From Bacteroidales bacterium (lineage in GTDB: Bacteria; Bacteroidota; Bacteroidia; Bacteroidales; UBA932), in assembly GCA_017616475.1 (NCBI GenBank), contig JAFZYD010000076.1, forward strand, positions 1-56,528: DNA of 56,528 nt. Direction: 5' to 3'. How positions within the stretch are numbered: the stretch's first letter is position 1; each line of letters begins with the position of its first letter. Positions 32,424 to 40,956 of the stretch are shown in pieces. A model generated the notes under the pieces. It ran no database searches and was not told the DNA's origin. It was given only the letters and a program-made list of their open reading frames with translations. The translations under genes were made by a program, and so were the position numbers.

Positions 32424-33802
32424 TAGAACTGATAATTAATACCGATGCCGATCCAGAGGCCTGCATCCATTCCCTCGGTGAAGCACTTTGCAAAGTCGGC
32501 GGAAACAATGAAGTTCTGATTCATCGCAATCTTGAGGCCGGCGCCGCCGCTGTAAACAAGGGTCTTAACCTTGGATGCGTCGTAAATAGGATCGGTGGTT
32601 CCGGTGAGGAGGTTGAATGCGGGGTCGTAAATCTTTCCCTCATTATCGGCAATGCGGGCAAGAGCGTCTGCCTTGTAAGGCTTGGTGATGATACCGGCGT
32701 CAAAGAACGGATTCACTGCGATATAGAAATACTGCTTGGCAACGGTGAACTTCACCAGCTTGATGCGCAGTTCGGTGTTGGCCCATGCCATACCTTCTGC
32801 CAGGACACGGTTCTCGCGCAGACCGCGTATGGTGTTGGAGGATCCGAAGCCCTCGGATATCATATTACGCTGGACCAGCAGAGGGTTGTTCTGGATCATT
32901 GCCAGAGGGGTTTCACCCAAGATTGTGTGCTGCCAGGCCAGGCGGTATGCGAATACGGGATTGCCGGCAGGGATGGGAACGGGAATGCTGATGTACTGAC
33001 GGAAATACGCGCAGGCCTTCAGATAGCGCTGATCCAGGACATTTCCGTTAAGGTAGGCTTCGGCCCAGATGCCTCTGTTAGGAGCAGCTTCGATGTCACG
33101 GGTGTCGTAAACCACGCCGGCATTGAGTTCCAGCGCCATACTTCCATCCTTCTCTTCCTCGGAAATCACTCCATTTCTGGAGAGGAAGTTGTACAGGGTG
33201 GCATCGGTGTTATAATACTGCTTGTTACCGTCGACTTCCACACCGACATCCTTCATCGGGCCAAGTATCCAGTTCCAGAAGTTCACGCCGGCAGCCCAGT
33301 TCAGGTTGTCGGTGATACGGCCCTGGAAATTGGCGAGGATGCGGAGCATCTCGCGGCTCATTCCGTAGTAGTTTACGTTATCTTTGGTGAGAGGAACGTA
33401 TATCTCCCTGTTTCCCCACACATCATAGTTCTGCGTTGCAGCAGCGCCGTTAAAGCCCCACATACTGTACAGAGGGTCAGTCATATAGGTAACGGATGCA
33501 TTAACGCGCATGTTGGGAATCAAATACTTGGAGTCATATGCCAGATACAGGCGCATACGGTGGCTGTGGGTGAAATACGAGCCTTCCCAACTGATCTTGT
33601 GGAGGGGATCGGGATAGGTGCTGCCGTCACCATAGTAATAAACATCGCCAAAGGCGCCGGCCTGGAATCCATTGTCAACAGAATAAGTTGCGGTAGGGAG
33701 CAAACCGAAGCTCCAACCCTTCTTGATCTCTTTTTCCTCTTCCTGCGCAAATGCAGAGAAAGAAAGGGCAAGAATCAAAGTTACAGTCAGAATTTTTTTC
33801 AT
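32423..33802 (-). CDS. POTRA-less Omp85-type outer-membrane barrel (copy 1)
   Basis: The 459-aa protein has a signal peptide (about 1-19, ending SFSAFAQ) and then alternating beta strands ending GIGINYQF, the usual terminal Phe of outer-membrane barrels. FGSSNTIRGLRENRVLAEG corresponds to the conserved loop-6 region of the Omp85 (surface antigen D15) barrel, with IRGL in place of VRGF/Y. No POTRA domain fits between signal and barrel, so it is a stand-alone barrel. A clear paralogue lies directly upstream. A role in lipid or protein translocation is inferred from the family. Confidence 0.8.
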   Translation of the reverse strand: MKKILTVTLILALSFSAFAQEEEKEIKKGWSFGLLPTATYSVDNGFQAGAFGDVYYYGDGSTYPDPLHKISWEGSYFTHSHRMRLYLAYDSKYLIPNMRVNASVTYMTDPLYSMWGFNGAAATQNYDVWGNREIYVPLTKDNVNYYGMSREMLRILANFQGRITDNLNWAAGVNFWNWILGPMKDVGVEVDGNKQYYNTDATLYNFLSRNGVISEEEKDGSMALELNAGVVYDTRDIEAAPNRGIWAEAYLNGNVLDQRYLKACAYFRQYISIPVPIPAGNPVFAYRLAWQHTILGETPLAMIQNNPLLVQRNMISEGFGSSNTIRGLRENRVLAEGMAWANTELRIKLVKFTVAKQYFYIAVNPFFDAGIITKPYKADALARIADNEGKIYDPAFNLLTGTTDPIYDASKVKTLVYSGGAGLKIAMNQNFIVSADFAKCFTEGMDAGLWIGIGINYQF

Positions 33803-33835
33803 TATGTTTTTAGTTAAAAATTTTAGTCGTTCCTA

Positions 33836-33843
33836 CAAATCTA
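33836..33843 (-). promoter_or_regulatory. Internal -7 box before barrel copy 1
   Basis: tagatttg (TAnnTTTG, minus strand) lies 33 nt before the ATG in the only gap (63 nt) of an otherwise tightly packed run. Barrel copy 1, the hydrolase, glpK and glpF could therefore be expressed independently of the upstream genes. Confidence 0.5.
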
Positions 33844-33865
33844 CAAAAAATCTTTTTGATTTCCG

Positions 33866-35158
33866 CTAGAAAATGTAGTTAAGTGCGATATAAAGGGCGC
33901 TGTCACCGTCGGTTTTCAGGAACGGCTTTGCCCACTCGGCAGAGATAATGAAGTTGGTGTTCATCACCAGTTTGATGCCGGCGCCGGCGCTGCAGTGCAG
34001 TTTGAGAGCTTCGGCCTGCAGGTCGGAGACGCTACGGCCATAGAAGCGGGACAGTTCCTCGCCCTTATAGAGGCGGGTGACCATACCGGCGTCGAACAGC
34101 GGATTGGTGGCCAGATACCAATTCTGGCCAATTAACTTGAAGTCGAACAACTTTATGCGGAGTTCGGAATTCATCCAAGCGTAGCTGTCACCCACCAGCC
34201 GCTGGGCCAGCAGGCCGCGCACGGTGTTTATGCCGCCCAGGCCGTCCGTGCAGGTCTGACGCAGGAACAGGGTGCTGATGTTCTGCATACTGTAGAACGG
34301 CGCCTCTCCCGCTATAACCCCCTGGTATGCAAGATGATAAGCAAAAACCATCCTATCAGGCCAAAGGGAGATGTAGTGGCGCAGGTGCGCTGCCAGGCGG
34401 AGGTAATCTTGATTTGAACCCGAGTAAAAATAATATGGGGATAATCTATAAAGATCCGGAGATCCTATCAGATAGGTTTCCATCCAAAGACCGCTGTTAG
34501 GTGCAGATTCGTTATCCCGGGTGTCATATACCAGGCCGGCCTTAACCTCAACACGGTGTCCACCATATTCTTCCCTTGGCCGAAAAACGCCGGCTGAACG
34601 CATCTGGTGATATAATGTATTTTCGGCATCATAGGCATCCATCTTAATGTCATCAATACCATAATACCAGTAGCTTAAGCCCCCCACCCAATTGAGGTGC
34701 GGCAGTATGGGCCCCTGGAAATCGGCCAGGATGCGCACCATAGAGCGCTGGTAGGCGTAACGGGCGGTGCGGGTCTCCTTATTGGCATCCAGCGACTTGT
34801 CGTAAGGCTCCAGGCCGTTCAGACCGTAGAAAAGGAACATAGGGTCGTACTGGTAGCTTGCGGAGAAGGTTGTGCGGATGCCCGGAATAAGATAGCGCGA
34901 ATCGAACTGACCGTGAAGCAGAGTCTGGCCGCCCGTGTACCGCGACGCTTCCACGTACATACGCTGGCGGTATTCAGGATAGATGCTGCCGTAGTTGAAA
35001 ATGTCGGCGCAGACTCCATACTGGAACCCGAGGTCGGAATTGTAGCTCACACACGGCAGGATGCCGATGTTCCAACCTTCTACCTTGTCGTCTTCGCCGG
35101 CAAAAGCGGCGGTGCACAGCGCAAACAGCGCTATGATTGCTGCGAAAAGTCTTTTCAT
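33866..35158 (-). CDS. POTRA-less Omp85-type outer-membrane barrel (copy 2)
   Basis: The 430-aa paralogue of the downstream barrel shares its layout: signal peptide (ending TAAFAG), WNIGILPCVSYNSDLGFQYG near the start, YDTRDNESAPNSGLWMETYL in the middle, and the loop-6-like GGINTVRGLLAQRLVGDSYAW, with a C-terminal Phe (ALYIALNYIF). It overlaps the stop of the GtrA gene by 1 nt. The two copies are well diverged, so each may have its own substrate or they may act as a pair. Confidence 0.8.
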   Translation of the reverse strand: MKRLFAAIIALFALCTAAFAGEDDKVEGWNIGILPCVSYNSDLGFQYGVCADIFNYGSIYPEYRQRMYVEASRYTGGQTLLHGQFDSRYLIPGIRTTFSASYQYDPMFLFYGLNGLEPYDKSLDANKETRTARYAYQRSMVRILADFQGPILPHLNWVGGLSYWYYGIDDIKMDAYDAENTLYHQMRSAGVFRPREEYGGHRVEVKAGLVYDTRDNESAPNSGLWMETYLIGSPDLYRLSPYYFYSGSNQDYLRLAAHLRHYISLWPDRMVFAYHLAYQGVIAGEAPFYSMQNISTLFLRQTCTDGLGGINTVRGLLAQRLVGDSYAWMNSELRIKLFDFKLIGQNWYLATNPLFDAGMVTRLYKGEELSRFYGRSVSDLQAEALKLHCSAGAGIKLVMNTNFIISAEWAKPFLKTDGDSALYIALNYIF

Positions 35159-35601
35159 TATCTGTTGGTTTCTTCTGTCGCGGCCTTAGCCTTGGCCGGC
35201 TCGCGGTTATCTACCTTACTGCCGTAAACCACGTATCTCTGGAACAGGAATTCGGTGACAAGGTTCAGGAACATACAAATGAACAGCACCAGATATTCGT
35301 TCCAATGGAGCGTCTCCGAAAGGTAGTCGCCGCCCCAGGAACTCAGCGGGGTAAACACCGCGTAATAGCCTATCACTTTGAGCATTGCGATAGGGACATT
35401 GGCGGTGCTTTTGAAGGTGAACCGGCGGTTCAGGGTGAAATTCCAGACCACCGACAGGGTCAATGCTATAAGGTAGCACGGCCAGTAGCGCCAGCCGGTG
35501 AACTCGTTCAGAAGGGCAAAAGAGATGGTCTGTATAAGCCCCGCGCTCATCGAGAACAGGAGGAACTTGATGGCGCGCCAGGCTTCCTTATTGATTTTCA
35601 T
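35158..35601 (-). CDS. GtrA-family membrane protein
   Basis: The 147-aa protein has four membrane helices and the GtrA signature (FLLFSMSAGLIQTISFALL, then NFTLNRRFTF between helices 2 and 3). GtrA proteins help move lipid-linked sugars across the inner membrane or form part of glycan-modification systems. The ATG at 35601 overlaps the 3' end of the acyl-CoA ligase gene by 14 nt, while the longer frame from 35646 has no support. No glycosyltransferase gene is adjacent, which is unusual for this family. Confidence 0.88.
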   Translation of the reverse strand: MKINKEAWRAIKFLLFSMSAGLIQTISFALLNEFTGWRYWPCYLIALTLSVVWNFTLNRRFTFKSTANVPIAMLKVIGYYAVFTPLSSWGGDYLSETLHWNEYLVLFICMFLNLVTEFLFQRYVVYGSKVDNREPAKAKAATEETNR

Positions 35602-37309
35602 TGGCTCTCTCCTCCTCTTCCAGTTTAGTGTATGCCACCTTGCCAACCAGCGTAGTGGGGAGCGAATCGCGCACCTCTATCTCGCTGGGCATAGCATATT
35701 TGGCGATGTTGCGGCGGCAGTGGGCAAGTATGCTCTCACGCAGTTCCTCGCTATCCTCATAGCCGGGACGCAGCACCAGGAACGCCTTTACGCGATGCAT
35801 CTTGTAGGGGTCGGGCACGCCTATTACGCAGCTGCGCTGAACGGCCGGATGACCCTCCAGAATGTTCTCTATCTGGGAAGGATACACATTGTAGCCGCTG
35901 GTCACAATCATTCGTTTGATGCGCTGGCGGAAGTATATGAAGCCTTCTGCGTCCATCTCGCCCAGGTCGCCGGTGTGCAGCCAGGTATGGCCGTCTTCGT
36001 GCACCCGCATCGTTTCGGCATTCTCCTTCTCGTGGTTTATATAGCCCAGCATCATAGACGGGCCGGTGAGGCAAATTTCACCCTCTTCGCCATAAGGCAC
36101 CTCGTCGCAGGTTCCGGGCTTGCAAATCTTGTAATAAGTATCGGGGTAAGGTATTCCGATGCTCCCCTCCTTCTCTTTGTTATAAGGGGTCAGGCAGCTG
36201 GCCGTGACGCACTCGGTGGTGCCGTAGCCTTCGCGCACCTGCACATTTGCATTGTGCTCCGCCAGGAACTTGTCAAACTTTTTCTTGAGCTCTATGGTGA
36301 GCGAGTCGCCGCCGGAGAAAACGCCGCGCAGGCAGCTCAAATCGGCACCGTCCAGATATTTGTTGCGGGTAATCGCCTCGAACAGCGTGGGTACACCCGC
36401 AATCACGTTGGGGCGGGTCTTCTTAATGAGGTTGGCGTAGCTTTTCACATTGAAGCGGGGCACCAGTATGGAAGTGCCGCCCACCACCATCATAGTATGT
36501 ATACAAACGCCCAGGCCAAAGCCATGAAAAACCGGCATAGCCGCCAGCATCTTGGCGTGATGAACCTCAAAATTGGCCATAGCGCCGGTCTGCTGTCCTA
36601 AAGCGTTGAAATTCAAATCGGAAAGCATGATGCCCTTGGTGGTGCCGGTCGTGCCGCCGGAGAAGAGCACCACCGCCTCGGTGCGGTAGTCCTTGGCAGC
36701 GACATAGCCCTCCTTGACGCTGTCGGCGCCCTTAAGCATATCTTTCCATAGGATGACGTTGCCCTCCGTGCGAATCTTGGGGAACTTGCTCTCCGTGAGG
36801 AGCTTCTGTCCTAAAGAGAGAGGGAACGGGAGCTCTTCCGATACGCGGGTAATTACAAGCTTGGAGATGGGGCGCAGCTTCTGGACCTCAAGGAATTTTG
36901 CATAAAACTGATCCAGCGTAATGGCTATTTCGCAGGATGCCTCGTTCATAAAGAAGGCTATTTCTGCCTCTGCGGAGAGCGGATGCACCATAGAGGCCAC
37001 CGCCCCGATGCGGTTGAGGCCGTACAGGCAGTAGATGGCCTGCGGCACGTTGGGAAGGCATACCAGCACGCGCTGTCCGGCGCGAATGCCCAACGCGTAG
37101 AATGCGCGGGCCGTTTTGTCCAAGTTCTCTGCAAGCGATTTGTAAGAGATCCTACGCCCCATAAATGTCATAGCCGGGAAACCGCCTTCTCGGGAGGCAG
37201 TATCCAGCACCGTTTCTGACATTGTTTTTTCGAGATAATCAAGATGTGCAGGCACCTCTCCGTAGCTGTTGAGCCAGGGAGTTGCTATGTTGTCTAAGAT
37301 ATATTTCAT
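35588..37309 (-). CDS. AMP-forming acyl-CoA ligase (FadD-like)
   Basis: The 573-aa ANL-family enzyme has VVLFSGGTTGTTKGIMLSD (P-loop), VREGYGTTECVTA (A5), TWLHTGDLGEMDAEGF (A7) and the C-terminal lysine region TTLVGKVAYTKL (A10). Family pattern and length suit a medium- or long-chain fatty acyl-CoA synthetase: fatty acid + ATP + CoA to acyl-CoA + AMP + PPi. It is co-directional and 10 nt from the acyltransferase-like gene upstream and overlaps gtrA downstream. An acyl-AMP ligase for envelope modification is an alternative. Confidence 0.9.
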   Translation of the reverse strand: MKYILDNIATPWLNSYGEVPAHLDYLEKTMSETVLDTASREGGFPAMTFMGRRISYKSLAENLDKTARAFYALGIRAGQRVLVCLPNVPQAIYCLYGLNRIGAVASMVHPLSAEAEIAFFMNEASCEIAITLDQFYAKFLEVQKLRPISKLVITRVSEELPFPLSLGQKLLTESKFPKIRTEGNVILWKDMLKGADSVKEGYVAAKDYRTEAVVLFSGGTTGTTKGIMLSDLNFNALGQQTGAMANFEVHHAKMLAAMPVFHGFGLGVCIHTMMVVGGTSILVPRFNVKSYANLIKKTRPNVIAGVPTLFEAITRNKYLDGADLSCLRGVFSGGDSLTIELKKKFDKFLAEHNANVQVREGYGTTECVTASCLTPYNKEKEGSIGIPYPDTYYKICKPGTCDEVPYGEEGEICLTGPSMMLGYINHEKENAETMRVHEDGHTWLHTGDLGEMDAEGFIYFRQRIKRMIVTSGYNVYPSQIENILEGHPAVQRSCVIGVPDPYKMHRVKAFLVLRPGYEDSEELRESILAHCRRNIAKYAMPSEIEVRDSLPTTLVGKVAYTKLEEEERANENQ

Positions 37310-37319
37310 TGGTAAAGGT

Positions 37320-38213
37320 TTAGTCTAATTCTACAGGTGTGGCTGCGTCCAGGTCAAGGAGTTCGGGATGGGCAAAGAGCTGGCGCATTACCTTGATTGT
37401 CTGTGCAAAGTAATAGCCGTCTGCAATGCGCTCGTCTACCGTCAGACCCAGTTTGATTGTGTTACGCAGCTCATATGTGCCGTCTTCGTGCCAGAACGGG
37501 CGGAGTTTCTTCTCGCTGATGACCATAAAGAATGATATATTTCCCCAGTCAAACAGATGGTGATAGTCTGCATGGAGCTTTATGCTGCCCAGATTAGTCA
37601 GATATGCGCTCGAAAAGCAGGGATCGTCCTTGGCCAGAGATTTGGGATAGTGGCCGTAATACTCAAGTTTGTTAAGCGTCCAGGCTACCAGCTTGTAGAT
37701 TGGTCTCGGGAGAACCTGCAGAATATTCATTGCGTTTGTGATACCCACAACCTTGTCTTCCTTTCTCACCTTTGTGACAAATTGCTGCACATAGTCGTGT
37801 ACCTGCTCGATGGGCGCGCCGCCTTCGGGATCGAGGACAAACTTTGCAATCGCCTCTTCCGCCTCGTCGTTGAACTGACGCTTTACATTGAAAGCTACTA
37901 CGATTTTCTTGCGCTCATAATACCGGTGGCCGGCTATAAAATAGTTCATCTTGGGGCGCAGCAGGAATGTTTTTGCCGTAACGGCAGTGATTACGTGGAA
38001 CCACGTGTATTTGAATTCGGGATTTGCGGCGTTTTTCTTTTCGAGATACTTGTCAACCTCCGTGAGATCTATCACCTCGCCCATCACCGCCTCGTTCTTG
38101 GTCCTGGGGCCCATGATGTACGGCATCAGCACATGCAGCGAATCAAGTCCGGACACATAGTATGCGTCGTATCGGTCCCGCCAGTTCCTCTTACGGGTTT
38201 TTGAATCTTTCAT
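37320..38213 (-). CDS. CAT/E2-like acyltransferase-fold protein lacking the catalytic histidine
   Basis: The 297-aa protein resembles the catalytic domain of 2-oxoacid dehydrogenase E2 enzymes and chloramphenicol acetyltransferase: FKYTWFHVITAVTAKTFLLRPKMNYF at the start and TIKLGLTVDERIADGYYFAQTIKVM at the end. The second stretch corresponds to the HxxxDG active-site motif (usual form DHRVVDG), but the His position holds Glu261 (DERIADG). No lipoyl domain is present. It may bind acyl-CoA without transferring, or use another residue. It is the first gene of the run towards glpF and sits 10 nt before the acyl-CoA ligase. Confidence 0.75.
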   Translation of the reverse strand: MKDSKTRKRNWRDRYDAYYVSGLDSLHVLMPYIMGPRTKNEAVMGEVIDLTEVDKYLEKKNAANPEFKYTWFHVITAVTAKTFLLRPKMNYFIAGHRYYERKKIVVAFNVKRQFNDEAEEAIAKFVLDPEGGAPIEQVHDYVQQFVTKVRKEDKVVGITNAMNILQVLPRPIYKLVAWTLNKLEYYGHYPKSLAKDDPCFSSAYLTNLGSIKLHADYHHLFDWGNISFFMVISEKKLRPFWHEDGTYELRNTIKLGLTVDERIADGYYFAQTIKVMRQLFAHPELLDLDAATPVELD

Positions 38214-38288
38214 CAGTATTTTAAGTTATTTGCAATTTGTAAAGATAGTAATTTTTAGCGAATTACCAAGTGTTGGGCCGGCAGCAAA

Positions 38289-38314
38289 AAAGGCGGTCGC
38301 AGTGGACCGCCTTT
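38289..38314 (-). terminator. Terminator of the nucleobase salvage operon
   Basis: aaaggcggtc / gaccgccttt (10-bp stem, 6-nt loop) lies 24 nt after the permease stop. On the minus strand it is followed by a run of T. Confidence 0.85.
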
Positions 38315-38337
38315 CAAGGTGAGAGGTTTGGTATCTC

Positions 38338-39660
38338 TTAGATGAAGATGTACTTGCAGATGAAAAGGATTGCAAGTATCCACATCGTGATGGAGATGTC
38401 TTTGAATTTGCCGGCTACGGCGTGGCAAAGAACATAGGAGATTACGCCGAGCAGGATACCGTCGGAGATGCTGTATGCAAGGGGCATCATAATAATGGTT
38501 ATGAATGCGGGGATTGCCTTGCAGTAGTCTTCCCAGTGGATGGTCTTGATGGACGGCATCATCATAACGCCCACAATAATGAGGGCGGGAGCGGTAGCTG
38601 CGCCGGGGATTGCCAGGAATATGGGACTCAGGAACAGCGCCAGAGCAAAGAGCACTGCCACGGAGAAGGCGGTGAGGCCGGTGCGGCCGCCCTCGCCTAC
38701 GCCCGATGCGCTCTCTACGTAAGTGGTGGTGGTAGAAGTTCCGAAGCAAGCGCCTGCAATGGTCGCGATAGAGTCGGCCAGGAACATCTTCTCTACGCCG
38801 GGAATCTCCTCGTTGCCTTTGTCGATAAGGCCCGCACCCTGGTGCACGCCGATAATGGTGCCCATAGTGTCGAACATATCAATAAAGAGGAAGGTGAAGA
38901 CCACGGCCAGCATATCCCAGCTGAGAATCTGGCCCCACTCGAACTTGCAGAAGATGGGAGAAATGCTCTCCGGCAGGGAGACGTACTTGGAAGGGAGAGT
39001 GGTGATGGCTGCACCCGTTGCAGGGTCTTTGATAAACAGACCCAGAATGGCGGTTATGAGGATACCCCACAGTATGCCGCCGCGGACCTTTGCCATAACC
39101 AGGCCGGCGGTGATAAAGAGGCCTATCAGGGCCAGCAGGCCGGTGCCGTGGGTAATGTCGCCCAAAGTCACCAGGGTGGCGTCGCTATTGGCAATGATGC
39201 CGGCGTTCTGCAGGCCGATGAAGGCGATGAACAGGCCGATACCGGCGCCGATGGCTTTCTTGAGGGTGCCGGGAATGGCGTTGATGAGCCAGGTGCGGAC
39301 CTTGGTCAGGGTGAGGATAATGAAGATTATACCCTCCAGGAAAACAGCCGTGAGTGCAAACTGCCAGCTGTGGCCCATACCCAGGCACACTGTAAATACA
39401 AAGAAAGCGTTGAGGCCCATACCGGGGGCGAGGGCGAACGGCTTCTTGGCGTATAACGCCATTACGAGAGTACCTACGATGGCGGCCAGGGCGGTAGCTG
39501 TGAACACTGCTCCGCCGGGCATATCGAGGGCGCTGAAAATGCCGGGATTGACAGCCAGAATGTACGCCATAGTGAGGAAGGTGGTAAGACCCGCCAGAAT
39601 CTCGGTGCGTACATTGTGTTTTGCTTTATCAAACCCGAAGGCTTTAGCTAAAAAACTCAT
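38338..39660 (-). CDS. NCS2-family purine permease (AzgA-like)
   Basis: The 440-aa transporter has about 12-14 membrane helices and the AzgA/PbuG signatures: LAGLTTFLTMAYILAVNPGI at the start, GMGLNAFFVFTVC, and FGTSTTTTYVESASGVGEGG. Family members import adenine, guanine or hypoxanthine with protons. It is the last gene of an operon with uraA, apt and a DUF5020 barrel. Confidence 0.92.
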   Translation of the reverse strand: MSFLAKAFGFDKAKHNVRTEILAGLTTFLTMAYILAVNPGIFSALDMPGGAVFTATALAAIVGTLVMALYAKKPFALAPGMGLNAFFVFTVCLGMGHSWQFALTAVFLEGIIFIILTLTKVRTWLINAIPGTLKKAIGAGIGLFIAFIGLQNAGIIANSDATLVTLGDITHGTGLLALIGLFITAGLVMAKVRGGILWGILITAILGLFIKDPATGAAITTLPSKYVSLPESISPIFCKFEWGQILSWDMLAVVFTFLFIDMFDTMGTIIGVHQGAGLIDKGNEEIPGVEKMFLADSIATIAGACFGTSTTTTYVESASGVGEGGRTGLTAFSVAVLFALALFLSPIFLAIPGAATAPALIIVGVMMMPSIKTIHWEDYCKAIPAFITIIMMPLAYSISDGILLGVISYVLCHAVAGKFKDISITMWILAILFICKYIFI

Positions 39661-39677
39661 AATCGATATGTTTTAGG

Positions 39678-40394
39678 TTAGAATACCCATTTGGTACCGA
39701 TGCAAGGCAGCACGTGGAAGCCCTGCATACCTGCAAAGTTGTAGCTGAACTCAACCTCGCTGCCGATGTTGAAGTGGTCGAACAGCTGATACCAAATCTG
39801 GGGCTCGGAGAGGAACACCAGATGGTCGTACTCGCACCAGAAATCGGCAAAGCCGCTGAAGCGGAGGCCGGGAGCGCCAAAGAGATCCTGGCAGCCCCAG
39901 ACTGCGGTGAACTGCATAGGCACCTTGGAGGGGAGCTGCACAAAATGTTTGTAGAGGAGTTTGAGGTTCAGTGTATTCTTGAAATCACCGCTGTGCAGGA
40001 AATAATCCACACCGGTGAGGAAAGCACTGTTTACGGGGAATGCACCGTAATCTACACCGGGAGTACCAAACAGGTTGCCCCAGGTGCCGAAACTGCCGTT
40101 GTACTCAAGTTGCCAACTGAACGGGGCCAGTTTGGTGTCCTGCCAGAAGTTCAGGCAGCGTGCAATCTCAAAGTAGGTGTTGTTGGGAGAAACTACTACA
40201 TTGCCGTTGCGGAAATTGTAGTCGTAATCAATGAAAAAGAAGGTGTTACCCCAATTGTCCATATGGAAACCTTCCATAGTGGTGGTAAAGTGGCCTCTGC
40301 CAAGATCGTAGAAGCTCTGGAAGTTTGTCTGGGCGTTGACGGTGGTCGCCATTGCCAGCAGCGCGAAGGCTGCAATGAAGAGTTTTTTGAACAT
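39678..40394 (-). CDS. DUF5020 outer-membrane protein, probable nucleoside/nucleobase channel
   Basis: The 238-aa protein has a signal peptide (ending TTVNAQ) and twelve or so amphipathic beta strands ending CIGTKWVF. FQSFYDLGRGHFTTTMEGFHMDNWGNTFFFIDYDY is typical of DUF5020, relatives of the Tsx nucleoside channel of enterobacteria. Lying between apt and two nucleobase permeases, it is well placed to be the outer-membrane entry for nucleosides or bases. Confidence 0.82.
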   Translation of the reverse strand: MFKKLFIAAFALLAMATTVNAQTNFQSFYDLGRGHFTTTMEGFHMDNWGNTFFFIDYDYNFRNGNVVVSPNNTYFEIARCLNFWQDTKLAPFSWQLEYNGSFGTWGNLFGTPGVDYGAFPVNSAFLTGVDYFLHSGDFKNTLNLKLLYKHFVQLPSKVPMQFTAVWGCQDLFGAPGLRFSGFADFWCEYDHLVFLSEPQIWYQLFDHFNIGSEVEFSYNFAGMQGFHVLPCIGTKWVF

Positions 40395-40422
40395 AGCTAT
40401 TAGGTTAAAAAAATGTTGTTTA

Positions 40423-40956
40423 TCAATTCTCGCTCAACTGTAGTAAGGATGTCACGGGCACGCCGTCCGGCAGCGGGTTGGTGCGCGGCACGTCTGTGAT
40501 GTCAATAATAAAGTTCACGAACACCGCCTTGGGGTGGAACTTTTTAACAAGCGAAATGGCGGCCGAGGCAGTGCCGCCGGTCGCCAGTATATCGTCGTGT
40601 ACAAGAACAATATCGTCGGGAGTTATTGCATCCGTATGAATCTCTATCATATCGGTGCCGTACTCCTTGGAATAGGTTTCCCGAATGGTGTCGGCTGGCA
40701 GTTTGCCCGGCTTGCGCACGGGGACGAATCCCGCCCCGAGCCGGTGGGCCACCGCCGCGGCAGATATAAACCCGCGCGACTCTATGCCGGCCACCTTGGT
40801 AATGCCCTTGTCTTTATATAATTCGCAAATGGCGTCCACAATCTCTTTCATACACTCCTTGTCTTTGAACAGGGTGGTCACATCAAAGAACATTATCCCT
40901 TTCACAGGATAATCGGGCACCACGCGAAGGTTTTTTATGAGCAGGTCCTTATTCAT
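40423..40956 (-). CDS. apt: Adenine phosphoribosyltransferase
   Basis: The 177-aa enzyme has the type I PRTase signature VLVHDDILATGGTASAAISL (PRPP loop) plus GIESRGFISAAAVAHRLGAGFVP and VRKPGKLP, all standard for Apt. It converts adenine and PRPP to AMP. It overlaps uraA by 8 nt and is followed after 28 nt by the DUF5020 gene. Confidence 0.95.
   Translation of the reverse strand: MNKDLLIKNLRVVPDYPVKGIMFFDVTTLFKDKECMKEIVDAICELYKDKGITKVAGIESRGFISAAAVAHRLGAGFVPVRKPGKLPADTIRETYSKEYGTDMIEIHTDAITPDDIVLVHDDILATGGTASAAISLVKKFHPKAVFVNFIIDITDVPRTNPLPDGVPVTSLLQLSEN

Noticed and set aside
37320..38213. Pyruvate dehydrogenase E2 subunit
   Set aside because: There is no lipoyl domain, no E1 or E3 gene nearby, and the catalytic His is missing.
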